DNA of 64,000 bases, from assembly GCA_029777945.1 (NCBI GenBank), contig JAKORG010000045.1, positions 31,621 to 95,620 of the forward strand, given 5' to 3'. Position numbers and translations under genes: made by a program. Below are positions 1 to 7,635 of this stretch, in pieces. Below the pieces are notes generated by a model. That model saw only the letters and a program-made list of their open reading frames with translations. It was not told the DNA's origin and did no database searches. The first letter of the stretch is position 1; every line of letters starts with the position of its first letter. The stretch is from Deltaproteobacteria bacterium. Its GTDB lineage: Bacteria; Desulfobacterota; Syntrophorhabdia; Syntrophorhabdales; Syntrophorhabdaceae.

Positions 1-426
1 CTGGCAACGGCCTCCATTTTTAATGGACTGGGACGCCTTTTCTGGGCTGCTGTTTCAGACAAAATAGGCCGCAAAGGCACCTACATGGTTATGTTCATAA
101 CGCAGGCAATTCTTTATATCCTTCTTCCTCAAATTACAAGCGTGCTCATCTTTACAATTATTGCATGCTATCTTCTCTCCTGTTTAGGGGGTGGTTTTGC
201 TGTTATGCCGTCTTTTACAGCAGATACATTTGGTCCTACTTATATAGGCAGGGTTTACGGTTTTCTTCTCACTGCATGGGGTGCGGCAGGTGTTGTCGGT
301 GGTTTTGTGTTTGCCGAATTCAACAAAGAGCAGTCACTTTTCACTGCCGCGGGTTGCCTGCTTGTAGGATTTATAATCGCCCTAATGTTTAAACGGCCCA
401 AACATGTTTCAGAATATAAAAAATAA
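1..426 (+). CDS. MFS transporter, C-terminal part (oxalate/formate antiporter-like)
   Basis: The gene starts before the window; frame 1 is open from base 1 to a TAA at 424-426, giving the last 141 residues. The visible part begins with a loop of the form NGLGRLFWAAVSDKIGRK, an MFS motif-A-like loop between transmembrane helices, followed by about four hydrophobic helices and a short basic tail. The stretch TFGPTYIGRVYG followed by a Gly/Ala-rich helix resembles the OFA (oxalate:formate antiporter) branch, whose members move small carboxylates across the inner membrane. The family is clear; substrate is not readable from a fragment. A hairpin and T-tract follow the stop. Confidence 0.85.
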   Translation: MATASIFNGLGRLFWAAVSDKIGRKGTYMVMFITQAILYILLPQITSVLIFTIIACYLLSCLGGGFAVMPSFTADTFGPTYIGRVYGFLLTAWGAAGVVGGFVFAEFNKEQSLFTAAGCLLVGFIIALMFKRPKHVSEYKK

Positions 427-455
427 AAAAATATAATTTTTATACACAATTATTA

Positions 456-488
456 AGGGCGTCGGTAATAAACTGGCGCTCTTTTTTT
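456..488 (+). terminator. Rho-independent terminator after the MFS gene
   Basis: An 8-bp stem (AGGGCGTC at 456-463 with GGCGCTCT at 475-482, two G-U pairs) is followed by seven T. It lies 30 bases after the MFS stop and reads on the plus strand. Confidence 0.75.
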
Positions 489-588
489 AAACACACTGTA
501 AATCATCAACCAAATTTAAAATTTTTGTGTTTCTATATAAATCCTCCACTGACTATTTTAAAATAGATTTAGCTGTGTCCATGGTTTC

Positions 589-1827
589 TTATTCCTCATC
601 CGGTCCTTCTTCTTCGATTTCTGGTATAGATGGTTTGGCCATTCCAAGACCGAGCATCTCTATCTCTTCTGTGGGTGCCTTTGGAATCAGGTGTCGAGGC
701 AAAAAGGCAGCATTAGCAATAAGTGTTGGAAATACTGCGCTGGCTATTACAGCAAGAACAAGAAAGGAATATTGTTGCTGGGTTATAATGTTATGAGTAA
801 ATCCGAAAAGGGCAGAAATGGTTCCAAATGTAAGTCCTGTGGACATTAAAAGCGTATAGTACCATCTTTCATTGCGTTCGCGGCGAAATAAACTGATAAA
901 AGGAAAAAGACCAAATATCTTTGAAAAAACTTTACCTGCAAGCAAAATGATAAAGACAACTGGACCGGACACAACAGCAGGGAGAGAGACAAGCATACCG
1001 GCGCGGAGAAAATAAAAGGGGGTCAAAAAACCAACAGTTAATGTTCGCACACGTCTAACCCAAAAAGTGTCTTTAGCAGCACCTCCAGCCATTACCATAC
1101 CTGCAATATACGCAGGTAAGACTGCTTCGCTGCCTGACCAAATTGATAGTGCACCTAATCCGAAAAGTATCAACAAAAGCCATTTGGTCCTTATTGCAGC
1201 AGTACGAAACGCATACAGATGCGTTATAAAACGTGTAGCAATTGGTAGAAAGATAATGACAATTGCTGACACTATTATAAATATCAGTGTTTTATAGGTA
1301 AATGGTGCAAAAATAAGGCCCAGCGCAATTACCGTGCCAAGGTCATTTACAAAACATGCACCTAAAACGCCTTTACCGAATTCTGTTTTATTAAGACCAG
1401 TTTCAAGCATTACTGCATAGACAACGGCCATTGAAGTTGTGGAAAGGGCAATTCCGCAAAGCAGGCTTGCTTGCAAAGTCCACCCTAAAACATAATATGC
1501 AATGCCAGCACAACCAAAAAATGGGGCAAAGAAACCCACCAAACCTACAACACTTACCTCCTTAAGCTTTGTTCGAAGCACATAAGGGTCAAGTTCTGCT
1601 CCTGCCAAAAAGGTCAATAGAACAGCACCAGTGGATGCCAAAAAGCGTAACCATTCAGCATTGGAACTCAATAAATCTCCTTTACCAAGAGCGACCACTA
1701 CTGTCCCTGCTACTGCCCCCACGCATATTTCAACAAGGGCTATTGAAATCCGTAAATGGTTTGCAAGGATTGTTGCACCCACAGCCAGCGAAAGCCACAA
1801 AGCAACGATTTTAAAAGTCTCTTCCAT
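589..1827 (-). CDS. Cation:proton antiporter (CPA family, KefB/NhaP-like), fluoride-riboswitch controlled
   Basis: A 412-residue polytopic inner-membrane protein with about 11-12 hydrophobic helices, matching Na+/H+ exchanger-domain proteins (CPA2/KefB type): early Gly/Ala-rich helices, an acidic position in TFLAGAELDP, and the motif CFVNDLGTV in the middle. There is no C-terminal TrkA-N domain; the tail is short and acidic. The family exchanges Na+ or K+ for protons. ATG at 1827 is preceded by a strong AAGGAGGAG. The leader carries a fluoride aptamer (1977-2024, minus), so expression probably rises with fluoride. This suggests a role in ion or pH homeostasis during fluoride stress, or in fluoride efflux; the transported ion is inference. 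The gene converges with the MFS gene. Confidence 0.9.
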   Translation of the reverse strand: MEETFKIVALWLSLAVGATILANHLRISIALVEICVGAVAGTVVVALGKGDLLSSNAEWLRFLASTGAVLLTFLAGAELDPYVLRTKLKEVSVVGLVGFFAPFFGCAGIAYYVLGWTLQASLLCGIALSTTSMAVVYAVMLETGLNKTEFGKGVLGACFVNDLGTVIALGLIFAPFTYKTLIFIIVSAIVIIFLPIATRFITHLYAFRTAAIRTKWLLLILFGLGALSIWSGSEAVLPAYIAGMVMAGGAAKDTFWVRRVRTLTVGFLTPFYFLRAGMLVSLPAVVSGPVVFIILLAGKVFSKIFGLFPFISLFRRERNERWYYTLLMSTGLTFGTISALFGFTHNIITQQQYSFLVLAVIASAVFPTLIANAAFLPRHLIPKAPTEEIEMLGLGMAKPSIPEIEEEGPDEE

Positions 1828-1976
1828 TAAAACTCCTCCTTAATGATTTACAAGTATTATCTTCAACGTTTGGCGAATTTCACAACTTTAACATGTTAGA
1901 TACATGTTTTTATATTTGTTTTGTACGGTGGGAAATCGATAATTACGATAACCCCAGCCAAACATTAAAGTTTAAA

Positions 1977-2024
1977 GCAGGAGTCATTAGCCTTTAGGGC
2001 ATTTAGAGGTGAACCCCATCACCT
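1977..2024 (-). promoter_or_regulatory. Fluoride riboswitch aptamer (crcB motif)
   Basis: Read on the minus strand, the segment opens with AGGTGATGGGGTTCACCT, continues CTAAATGCCC, TAAAGGC and ends TAATGACTCCTGC. This fits the crcB/fluoride aptamer closely: GGNGAUGG-N-GUUC-NCC stem, a UAAA linker, a small GCC/GGC hairpin, and the UAAUGACUCCU strand that pairs back with GGGGUU to form the pseudoknotted core. It lies 150 bases upstream of the antiporter ATG. No terminator hairpin is seen in the leader. ACTCCT in the aptamer (complement of 1979-1984) is exactly complementary to AGGAGT of the ribosome-binding region (complement of 1832-1837), so translational control is plausible. The remainder of the 338-base gap 1828-2165 holds only this leader and AT-rich DNA. 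Confidence 0.92.
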
Positions 2025-2165
2025 TTTTAAAATTAACATAATTTTATATTTTTTTCAATATAAATGGTGTTGCTCCTTTATTTTTTGCCCGTCTACTATA
2101 AAACTATTCAAATGGCCTTTAAAAATTTATTTGCTTTATCCCTTATATGTTTATAAATTATATTT

Positions 2166-2927
2166 ATGGAAAAGGTTTTTATAAATATCCCTTACAAAAT
2201 TGTATCCAAGAACATAAAAAGGGTTTTGGAGCTCGATGTAGGCGCAGAGATTTATATAGAAAATAACCTGCTCGACGAAATTTCAATGGATGAGGCAAAG
2301 GAACTCGGAAAAAATCTAAAAGAGTGCGGGATTGAAACTACAGTCCATGCACCTTTTATGGATTTAAGCCCTGGTGGATTCGACAGGGCAATTAAGAGGG
2401 TTTCTATTGACAGGATTAAAAAGGCAGTAGATGTGGCCAAAAACATTGATGCAAAGGCAATAGTGTGCCATCCAGGTTATGATAAATGGCGTTTTGACGG
2501 CAATGAACAGATGTGGCTTGAAAGCAGCATAGAAACATGGAGCGAGGTATTAAGTCACGGAGGAAAAGAAATGGAGGTTCTTCTTGAGAACATTTTTGAA
2601 GAGACCCCGTCAACTTTTATTGCCCTCTTTGGTTATTTCAGAGAAAAAAATCTGTATTTCTGTTTTGATACAGGACATTTTAACCTCTTCTCAAAGGTGG
2701 ATTTAGAAGAGTGGCTTTTGCCCCTAAAAGATAAGATAAGGGAAATGCACATCCACGATAATCATGGAAAATCAGACGAACATCTCCCATTGGGAAGAGG
2801 GATTTTTCCCTTTAGAGAGCTTAAATCTTTTATCAAAAACACAACGGGTATTCGTTTTACCACAGAGTTCCATAGCGAAAAACATGCCTTAGAAAGTATT
2901 AAAAATCTAAAAGAATTTTTAAGATAA
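2166..2927 (+). CDS. Sugar phosphate isomerase/epimerase family TIM-barrel protein
   Basis: A 253-residue soluble protein of the xylose-isomerase-like/AP endonuclease 2 TIM-barrel superfamily. Metal-ligand and core motifs in the expected order are TTVHAPF, AIVCHPGYD, EVLLENI, FCFDTGHFN, EMHIHDN and TTEFHSE, which supply the His, Glu and Asp residues that usually bind divalent metal ions. Members include sugar isomerases, inosose dehydratases and endonuclease IV. The short length and lack of a zinc-cluster signature argue against a true endonuclease IV. It stands alone before the acyl-CoA synthetase genes, so the substrate cannot be inferred. Confidence 0.85.
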   Translation: MEKVFINIPYKIVSKNIKRVLELDVGAEIYIENNLLDEISMDEAKELGKNLKECGIETTVHAPFMDLSPGGFDRAIKRVSIDRIKKAVDVAKNIDAKAIVCHPGYDKWRFDGNEQMWLESSIETWSEVLSHGGKEMEVLLENIFEETPSTFIALFGYFREKNLYFCFDTGHFNLFSKVDLEEWLLPLKDKIREMHIHDNHGKSDEHLPLGRGIFPFRELKSFIKNTTGIRFTTEFHSEKHALESIKNLKEFLR

Positions 2928-2946
2928 ATCTCCTTTAAAAAGTTGT

Positions 2947-2975
2947 TTGACATAAATAAACCACTTTGTTATCAT
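2947..2975 (+). promoter_or_regulatory. Sigma70-type promoter of the acyl-CoA synthetase operon
   Basis: TTGACA at 2947-2952, a 17-base spacer and TATCAT at 2970-2975. The predicted start point near 2982 is only about nine bases before the ATG at 2991, where no ribosome-binding site is visible, so the transcript would be almost leaderless. Confidence 0.7.
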
Positions 2976-2990
2976 GGATTGTAAAAGATT

Positions 2991-4383
2991 ATGTTCGATG
3001 AAAAATTAAAAAGGTTATTTTCCCCTAATTCTATTGCTGTTATAGGTGCCTCTGACAGTTTTGATAAACTCGGTTACCATGTTATGAAAAGCCTTGTAAA
3101 AGGCAATTGTAAATCCCCGATATACCCTGTAAATCCCAATGGGCAAAACATCTGGGGAATAAAGACATATCCATCCCTTACAAGTATACCCTATCCTGTG
3201 GATTTGGCAGTAATTGTTGTGCCTGCCAATAGTGTGCCCGGCGTTCTATATGAATGCGGTAAAAAAGGTATAAATGGTGTTGTTCTTATAACAGCAGGAT
3301 ACAAAGAAATCGAGGCAGAGGAAGGAAAAATTCTCGAAGAAGAAGTAAAAAGGATTGCCACAGAATTTGAAATCCCCATTATTGGCCCCAATACATTCGG
3401 TTTTGTAAACCTTACTGAAGGCGTTAATGCTTCCTTTACATACGAATTTTCCCTTATTAAAAGGGGGGGGAGTAACCCTCATAAGCCAAAGCGGTGGATT
3501 CTGCCACATTTGCGGATTTCTTGCAATGGAAGAAAGGATGGGGATGGCAAAACTTATGAGCTTAGGGAACAGGGTCAACATAGATTTCCCTGAGGCCGTA
3601 AGGTATTTTATGGAACAAGATGAAGCAACAAAGGTAATAGCATTATATATTGAAGGCATAGATGAGCCGAAAAGGCTTTTTAAAACCATTGATTCAATTA
3701 AAAACAAGAAGCCTGTTATTGCGTATAAGGCAGGGAAAAGTGAAAAAGGTGATGCAGCAAGTCGCTTTCATACAGGAAGCCTCGCAGGAAATTATATGAT
3801 TTGGAAAGGCGCCCTTCGTCAGACAAATATACTTGAAGTAAATTCAGTAGAAGAGCTTATTGATACTGCTAAGGTATTAGACTTATGCCCTTTTATGAAA
3901 GGAAACCGTGTGGCAGTCCTTTCAAGTCAGGCAGGACCGGGAATGATTGCTGCAGATGCCCTTGAAATGTCAGGTATGGTGCTTTCGAAGTTTTCCTCGC
4001 AAACACAAGAAAATATCGATAAACTCTTGCCACCTTTTGCCATAAGGACAAATCCCGTTGATATGGGACCTGCGTGGTATAGCCCAGAGACTATATTAAA
4101 TATCTTAAAGATAGTTGCACATGATGAAAACACAGACGGCATTATATTCATTGCCATCTTTGCCTCTGCCAATCTAAATCTCACAAAACATATGGAAAAC
4201 ATTATAGAAGGAATGGAAGAGTTTAAAAAACCGGTTATAGCATGTTTAAATGCCCCCCTGGGCATTTGGGATGAAGAGATAAAAAACTTAGATGGGAAAA
4301 AAGGGATTGCCATAATTCATACACCTGAAAGGGCTGCAAGGGCAATGGCAAACCTATGGGAAATCTCAAGATTAAAGGATTAG
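2991..4383 (+). CDS. Acyl/acetyl-CoA synthetase (ADP-forming) alpha subunit, frameshifted in a G8 run
   Basis: The alpha subunit of NDP-forming acyl-CoA synthetase converts acyl-CoA, ADP and phosphate to acid, CoA and ATP, giving substrate-level ATP in anaerobes. The product is split between two frames. The first part (ATG 2991) has the CoA-binding fold: SPNSIAVIGAS, YPVNP, GPNTFGFVN. Eight G at 3463-3470 then shift the frame by one base. The second frame resumes at GVTLISQSGGF and runs to TAG 4383, including the HTGSLAG motif (His codon 3769-3771) that carries the phosphorylated His in this family. Removing one G gives about 463 residues, the usual alpha length. The cause may be sequencing or assembly error in the homopolymer, slippage or phase variation, or a real lesion. 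The beta gene follows after three bases in the same frame. Confidence 0.88.
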
Positions 4384-4386
4384 AAG

Positions 4387-5043
4387 ATGGAAAAGATTCT
4401 ACTTGGAATAGATGCCCTCGAATTTTTAAAAAAAGAAGGATTTTCTATCCTTGAGAGCAGAATTACCATTTCCGAGGAGACTGCAGCATCACATGCAAAA
4501 GAGATAGGCTTCCCTGTTACCCTTAAGATCTCATCAAAAACAATAATACATAAAACAGAATTTAATGGAGTAAAAACTCTTCTTTTAAACGAAAAAGAGG
4601 TTAAAAGTGCCTTTAATGAGATTGTCCATACCTTTAATGTGTTGGGAAGGGCAAGAGACCTCGATGGTATAATAGTCCAGGAAACGGGTAAGGGCTTAGA
4701 ATTTATAGTGGGTGTATACATGGATAGGCAATTCGGACATGTAATTATGTTCGGTCAAGGAGGTATTTATGTGGAGGCTTCAAAGGATGTATCTTTCAGA
4801 CCAATTCCAATAACGAGAAAAGATGCTAAAGCAATGATGGAAGAGCTTGACGTCTGGAAAATTATTACAAGCCCGAGGCAGAAAAAGATAAATCCCGCCA
4901 TGATAGAAGATTTTCTCCTAAAGATATCAGAATTTGTTGAAAAAAATAAAATGATTGAGGAAATGGACCTTAATCCTGTTTTTATTTCAGAAAAGATAAA
5001 CATATGCGATGCGCGCATAAAGATTTGTGAAGAAAACAGATAA
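4387..5043 (+). CDS. Acyl/acetyl-CoA synthetase (ADP-forming) beta subunit
   Basis: A 218-residue ATP-grasp domain typical of the separate beta subunit of ADP-forming acetyl-CoA synthetase. Visible motifs are IGFPVTLKISS, IIHKTEFNGV, GIIVQETGKGLEF and the HVIMFGQGGIYVE segment, ending with EMDLNPVF, the metal-binding DLNP element of ATP-grasp enzymes. It pairs with the upstream alpha subunit to transfer phosphate from the alpha-subunit histidine to ADP. Only TAG-AAG separates the two reading frames, which are in phase, so an amber readthrough would produce the fused alpha-beta form known in other organisms. It is co-transcribed with the following Cys-rich gene (11 bases). Confidence 0.9.
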   Translation: MEKILLGIDALEFLKKEGFSILESRITISEETAASHAKEIGFPVTLKISSKTIIHKTEFNGVKTLLLNEKEVKSAFNEIVHTFNVLGRARDLDGIIVQETGKGLEFIVGVYMDRQFGHVIMFGQGGIYVEASKDVSFRPIPITRKDAKAMMEELDVWKIITSPRQKKINPAMIEDFLLKISEFVEKNKMIEEMDLNPVFISEKINICDARIKICEENR

Positions 5044-5054
5044 AAGGAAGAAAT

Positions 5055-5285
5055 ATGGAAGAGACCTGTAAGTACTATAACACATGCCCTATCTTAACGG
5101 GTAAGATCCATTTAGAAGAGAACAAACTCGATGAATATAAGGCAAGGTTCTGTAAGGGAGAAAAAAATGCGTGGAATAAATGCATCCGTTTTCAGGTAAG
5201 GGAGATTGTAGGAAGGTGCCCCCTTGATATCATGCCAGATGCCTCTATGAGTCCTGAAGAGGTCATCGAAAAATATGATTTATAA
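5055..5285 (+). CDS. Small cysteine-rich protein, function unknown
   Basis: A 76-residue acidic protein with five cysteines (5, 11, 33, 43, 55) in the pattern C-x5-CPI ... FCKG ... KCIRF ... RCPLD. From memory this resembles a widespread uncharacterised group of small proteins in deltaproteobacteria and methanogens with C-x5-CP and a later C-x-R; I cannot confirm it here. The spacing suggests a metal or iron-sulfur site, but no known fold is recognisable. It starts 11 bases after the synthetase beta gene behind GGAAG, so it is probably the last gene of that operon. Confidence 0.75.
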   Translation: MEETCKYYNTCPILTGKIHLEENKLDEYKARFCKGEKNAWNKCIRFQVREIVGRCPLDIMPDASMSPEEVIEKYDL

Positions 5286-5321
5286 TTTATGATTCCCAGC
5301 TGAGCCCGCGCAGTAAAAAGC

Positions 5322-5567
5322 TTATGGTTTAGATATAAATATATCTTTGTATTCAGGAATATATACAACCTTTGTCTTTTCCTTTTCGCCTTTTAATATT
5401 TTTATATCCGTTTTTCTAATATGGAACACCTCGGAGAGATAGTCTATGAGTTCCCTATTTGCCTTCCCCTCAATGGGTTGAGAAGTGAGCTTTACTCTAA
5501 AAATATCCCCCTCTTTTTTTATTTCCCTTTTCTTTGCATTGGTTATGACCTTTATTACTATGTTCAT
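5322..5567 (-). CDS. DUF167/YggU family protein
   Basis: An 81-residue protein matching the YggU/DUF167 family: an N-terminal beta strand (IVIKVITNAKK), the signature SQPIEGKANRELIDYLSEVF, and KTDIKILKGEKEKTKVV. These small conserved proteins have a known fold but no established biochemical role. It is convergent with the Cys-rich gene and divergent from the following thioredoxin-like gene. Confidence 0.88.
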   Translation of the reverse strand: MNIVIKVITNAKKREIKKEGDIFRVKLTSQPIEGKANRELIDYLSEVFHIRKTDIKILKGEKEKTKVVYIPEYKDIFISKP

Positions 5568-5624
5568 TGCCTATAATTATACATTTTTCTTTACAAAAAC
5601 CAAGGTTATAGATTATAAAAAAAC

Positions 5625-6221
5625 ATGTTTTTTAAAAAAGATGCCTGTAAATCATTGTTTTTTTACCTGTTTTTTCTGCTTTTATTTTCTATTACATTAC
5701 CTCACGGTATTCTTGCCCAGGAAGAGGAAAGTAAGTATCTACCCACCTTTGGCAAAGGAAGTATAAAGATAAGGTTATATACAGATTATTTTTGTGGACC
5801 CTGCGATCAATTAGAAGCACAGATAGAAGGTCTTTTAAAAACCCTTACTGAAAAAAATATCATCACCATTACCTTTATCGATGTGCCTTTTTCCCAATAC
5901 TCTTCCATATATGTTAAACATTTTCTATATGCCTTAAACAAAAAAAGATCCCTTGATTTTGCCTTAAAGACAAGGAAAGTGCTTTTTAGTGCAGCAAAAA
6001 ATAGGATAGTAGATGCAAAGGGTCTTACGGCATATCTAAATCAGAACCAAATTGATATTAAGCCCTTTGATGAAAAAGGTGTATATCAAATCTTTGAAAA
6101 CTATCTTAATAAAGAAGATAAAATAAATGTTACACCAACCTGTGTAATTATTGAAGATGAAAAAAAAGAATTTTTTAAAGGTATTAACGATATTACAAAT
6201 GCATTAAAAAGATTAATGTAA
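5625..6221 (+). CDS. Periplasmic thioredoxin-fold (DsbA/TlpA-like) protein
   Basis: A 198-residue protein with a long hydrophobic signal segment (residues 10-30, ending GILAQ) followed by a thioredoxin fold. The active-site-like motif C57-G-P-C60 is in YTDYFCGPCDQLE, and VTPT around residues 169-172 supplies the cis-proline loop, so a redox-active exported thiol-disulfide protein is likely. The helical insert between the two halves is DsbA-like. It is followed after 26 bases by the radical SAM gene. The substrate or partner (cytochrome maturation or general oxidative folding) cannot be told. Confidence 0.8.
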   Translation: MFFKKDACKSLFFYLFFLLLFSITLPHGILAQEEESKYLPTFGKGSIKIRLYTDYFCGPCDQLEAQIEGLLKTLTEKNIITITFIDVPFSQYSSIYVKHFLYALNKKRSLDFALKTRKVLFSAAKNRIVDAKGLTAYLNQNQIDIKPFDEKGVYQIFENYLNKEDKINVTPTCVIIEDEKKEFFKGINDITNALKRLM

Positions 6222-6247
6222 TGTCACCTACACTGGCCTAACTCTAT

Positions 6248-7498
6248 ATGCTAATAGAAAACACAATAACCTATATTGCCAGAAAAAAAAATGCACAGTA
6301 TCTTAAGTTTCATCCAGTGGACAGAATGCCCATATCGAAACGGCATGACAATGCCCCTCTATTATTGTACATACACATCCCTTTCTGTGAAGAGTTATGT
6401 CCTTATTGTTCATTCAATAGGGTCGTATTTAGAGAAAGTCTTGCCAGAGAATATTTTAAGGCATTAAGAAAAGAACTTTTAATCTATAAAGAATTAAATT
6501 ACGATTTTTGCGGACTGTATGCAGGTGGTGGAACACCTACTGTGCTTATGGATGAACTGGAAGAAACCTTGCACCTTGCCAGAAGCATCTTTTATATTAA
6601 AGAGATTTCTGTTGAGACAAATCCGAATCACCTAACCCCATCAAATATAAAAAAATTAAAGTCCATGGGCATAAACCGTCTTTCTGTAGGTGTCCAAAGC
6701 TTTAACGATGAGATACTCAAGGCCACAGAGAGATATCATAAATATGGAAGTGGTAAAGAAATACAAGATAGGCTTAAGGAAACACTTGGCCATTTTGATA
6801 CATTAAACGTGGATATGATTTTTAATTTCCCCATCCAGACAATGGAAATTCTTGAAAAAGACCTTTCAATGTTAATTGAACTCGATGTAGACCAGATAAC
6901 GTATTATCCTTTAATGGTATCTTCATCAACAAAGGCTATGATAGACAAAAAGATAGGAACTGTGGACTATGGAAGGGGAAATAAAATGTATCTTAAGATT
7001 ACAGATGCCCTTTCAGGTAAATACATGGCATCAACGGCTTGGTGTTTCTCGAAACATAAATCCCTTATTGACGAATATGTGGTCCACTATGATGAGTATG
7101 CAGGAACAGGCAGTGGTTCCATTGGTTATCTAAACGGATGTGCCTATGCAAATACATTCGATATAAACCTCTATATATCCCAAATAAATAAGGGTATTCT
7201 TCCTGTTATGGCAAAAAGGGATTTTACATTAAAAGAAAGGATAAGCTACGATTTTTTAATGAAACTTTTTGGTTTAAAATTAGATTTAGATGAGCTCCAG
7301 AGAAAACATAGAGTCCATGCATTCAGATATCTTTTCCCAGAAATTATATTTTTCATGTTAACTGGTGCCTTAAAAAAGCACGGAAAAATACTCACCCTAA
7401 CTGAGAAAGGTCAATATTACTGGGTAATTATGATGAGGGAATTTTTCATCGGGGTAAACAACTTTAGAGATTACTGTCGGTCCATGCTAAATATCTGA
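6248..7498 (+). CDS. Radical SAM protein, coproporphyrinogen III oxidase-like (HemN/HemW family)
   Basis: A 416-residue radical SAM enzyme. C47-x3-C51-x2-C54 in PFCEELCPYC binds the 4Fe-4S cluster that cleaves S-adenosylmethionine, and GLYAGGGTPT and VETNP are the usual SAM-site strands of the HemN group. MGINRLSVGVQSF is also typical. HemN itself decarboxylates coproporphyrinogen III anaerobically; HemW and HutW-type relatives deliver or degrade heme. The N-terminal 40 residues and the C-terminal half differ from classical HemN, so family assignment is firm but the reaction is open. Confidence 0.87.
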   Translation: MLIENTITYIARKKNAQYLKFHPVDRMPISKRHDNAPLLLYIHIPFCEELCPYCSFNRVVFRESLAREYFKALRKELLIYKELNYDFCGLYAGGGTPTVLMDELEETLHLARSIFYIKEISVETNPNHLTPSNIKKLKSMGINRLSVGVQSFNDEILKATERYHKYGSGKEIQDRLKETLGHFDTLNVDMIFNFPIQTMEILEKDLSMLIELDVDQITYYPLMVSSSTKAMIDKKIGTVDYGRGNKMYLKITDALSGKYMASTAWCFSKHKSLIDEYVVHYDEYAGTGSGSIGYLNGCAYANTFDINLYISQINKGILPVMAKRDFTLKERISYDFLMKLFGLKLDLDELQRKHRVHAFRYLFPEIIFFMLTGALKKHGKILTLTEKGQYYWVIMMREFFIGVNNFRDYCRSMLNI

Positions 7499-7554
7499 CC
7501 TTAGGAACTAATACTTTCCAGAGTGTTCTCTCTCACTTAATAATGGCTTTTTAA

Positions 7555-7584
7555 TTGACATAAAATATATTTTTTTCGTATTAT
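7555..7584 (+). promoter_or_regulatory. Sigma70-type promoter of the TRAP-TAXI operon
   Basis: TTGACA at 7555-7560, an 18-base AT-rich spacer and TATTAT at 7579-7584, 51 bases before the TRAP permease ATG. A ribosome site AAAGGAG lies just before that start codon. Confidence 0.7.
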
Positions 7585-7635
7585 TCAACATTCGAATTTT
7601 AAAATTTTAACCTTTTTTAAAGGAGAAAAAAAATA

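Noticed and set aside
2007..2028. Hairpin AGGTGA/TCACCT with T-tract on the plus strand read as a terminator
   Set aside because: The same bases are the first stem of the minus-strand fluoride aptamer, and no plus-strand gene ends nearby.
3246..3707. 153-codon minus-strand ORF across the frameshift region
   Set aside because: It is the antisense shadow of the synthetase alpha gene, whose two frames carry clear family motifs.
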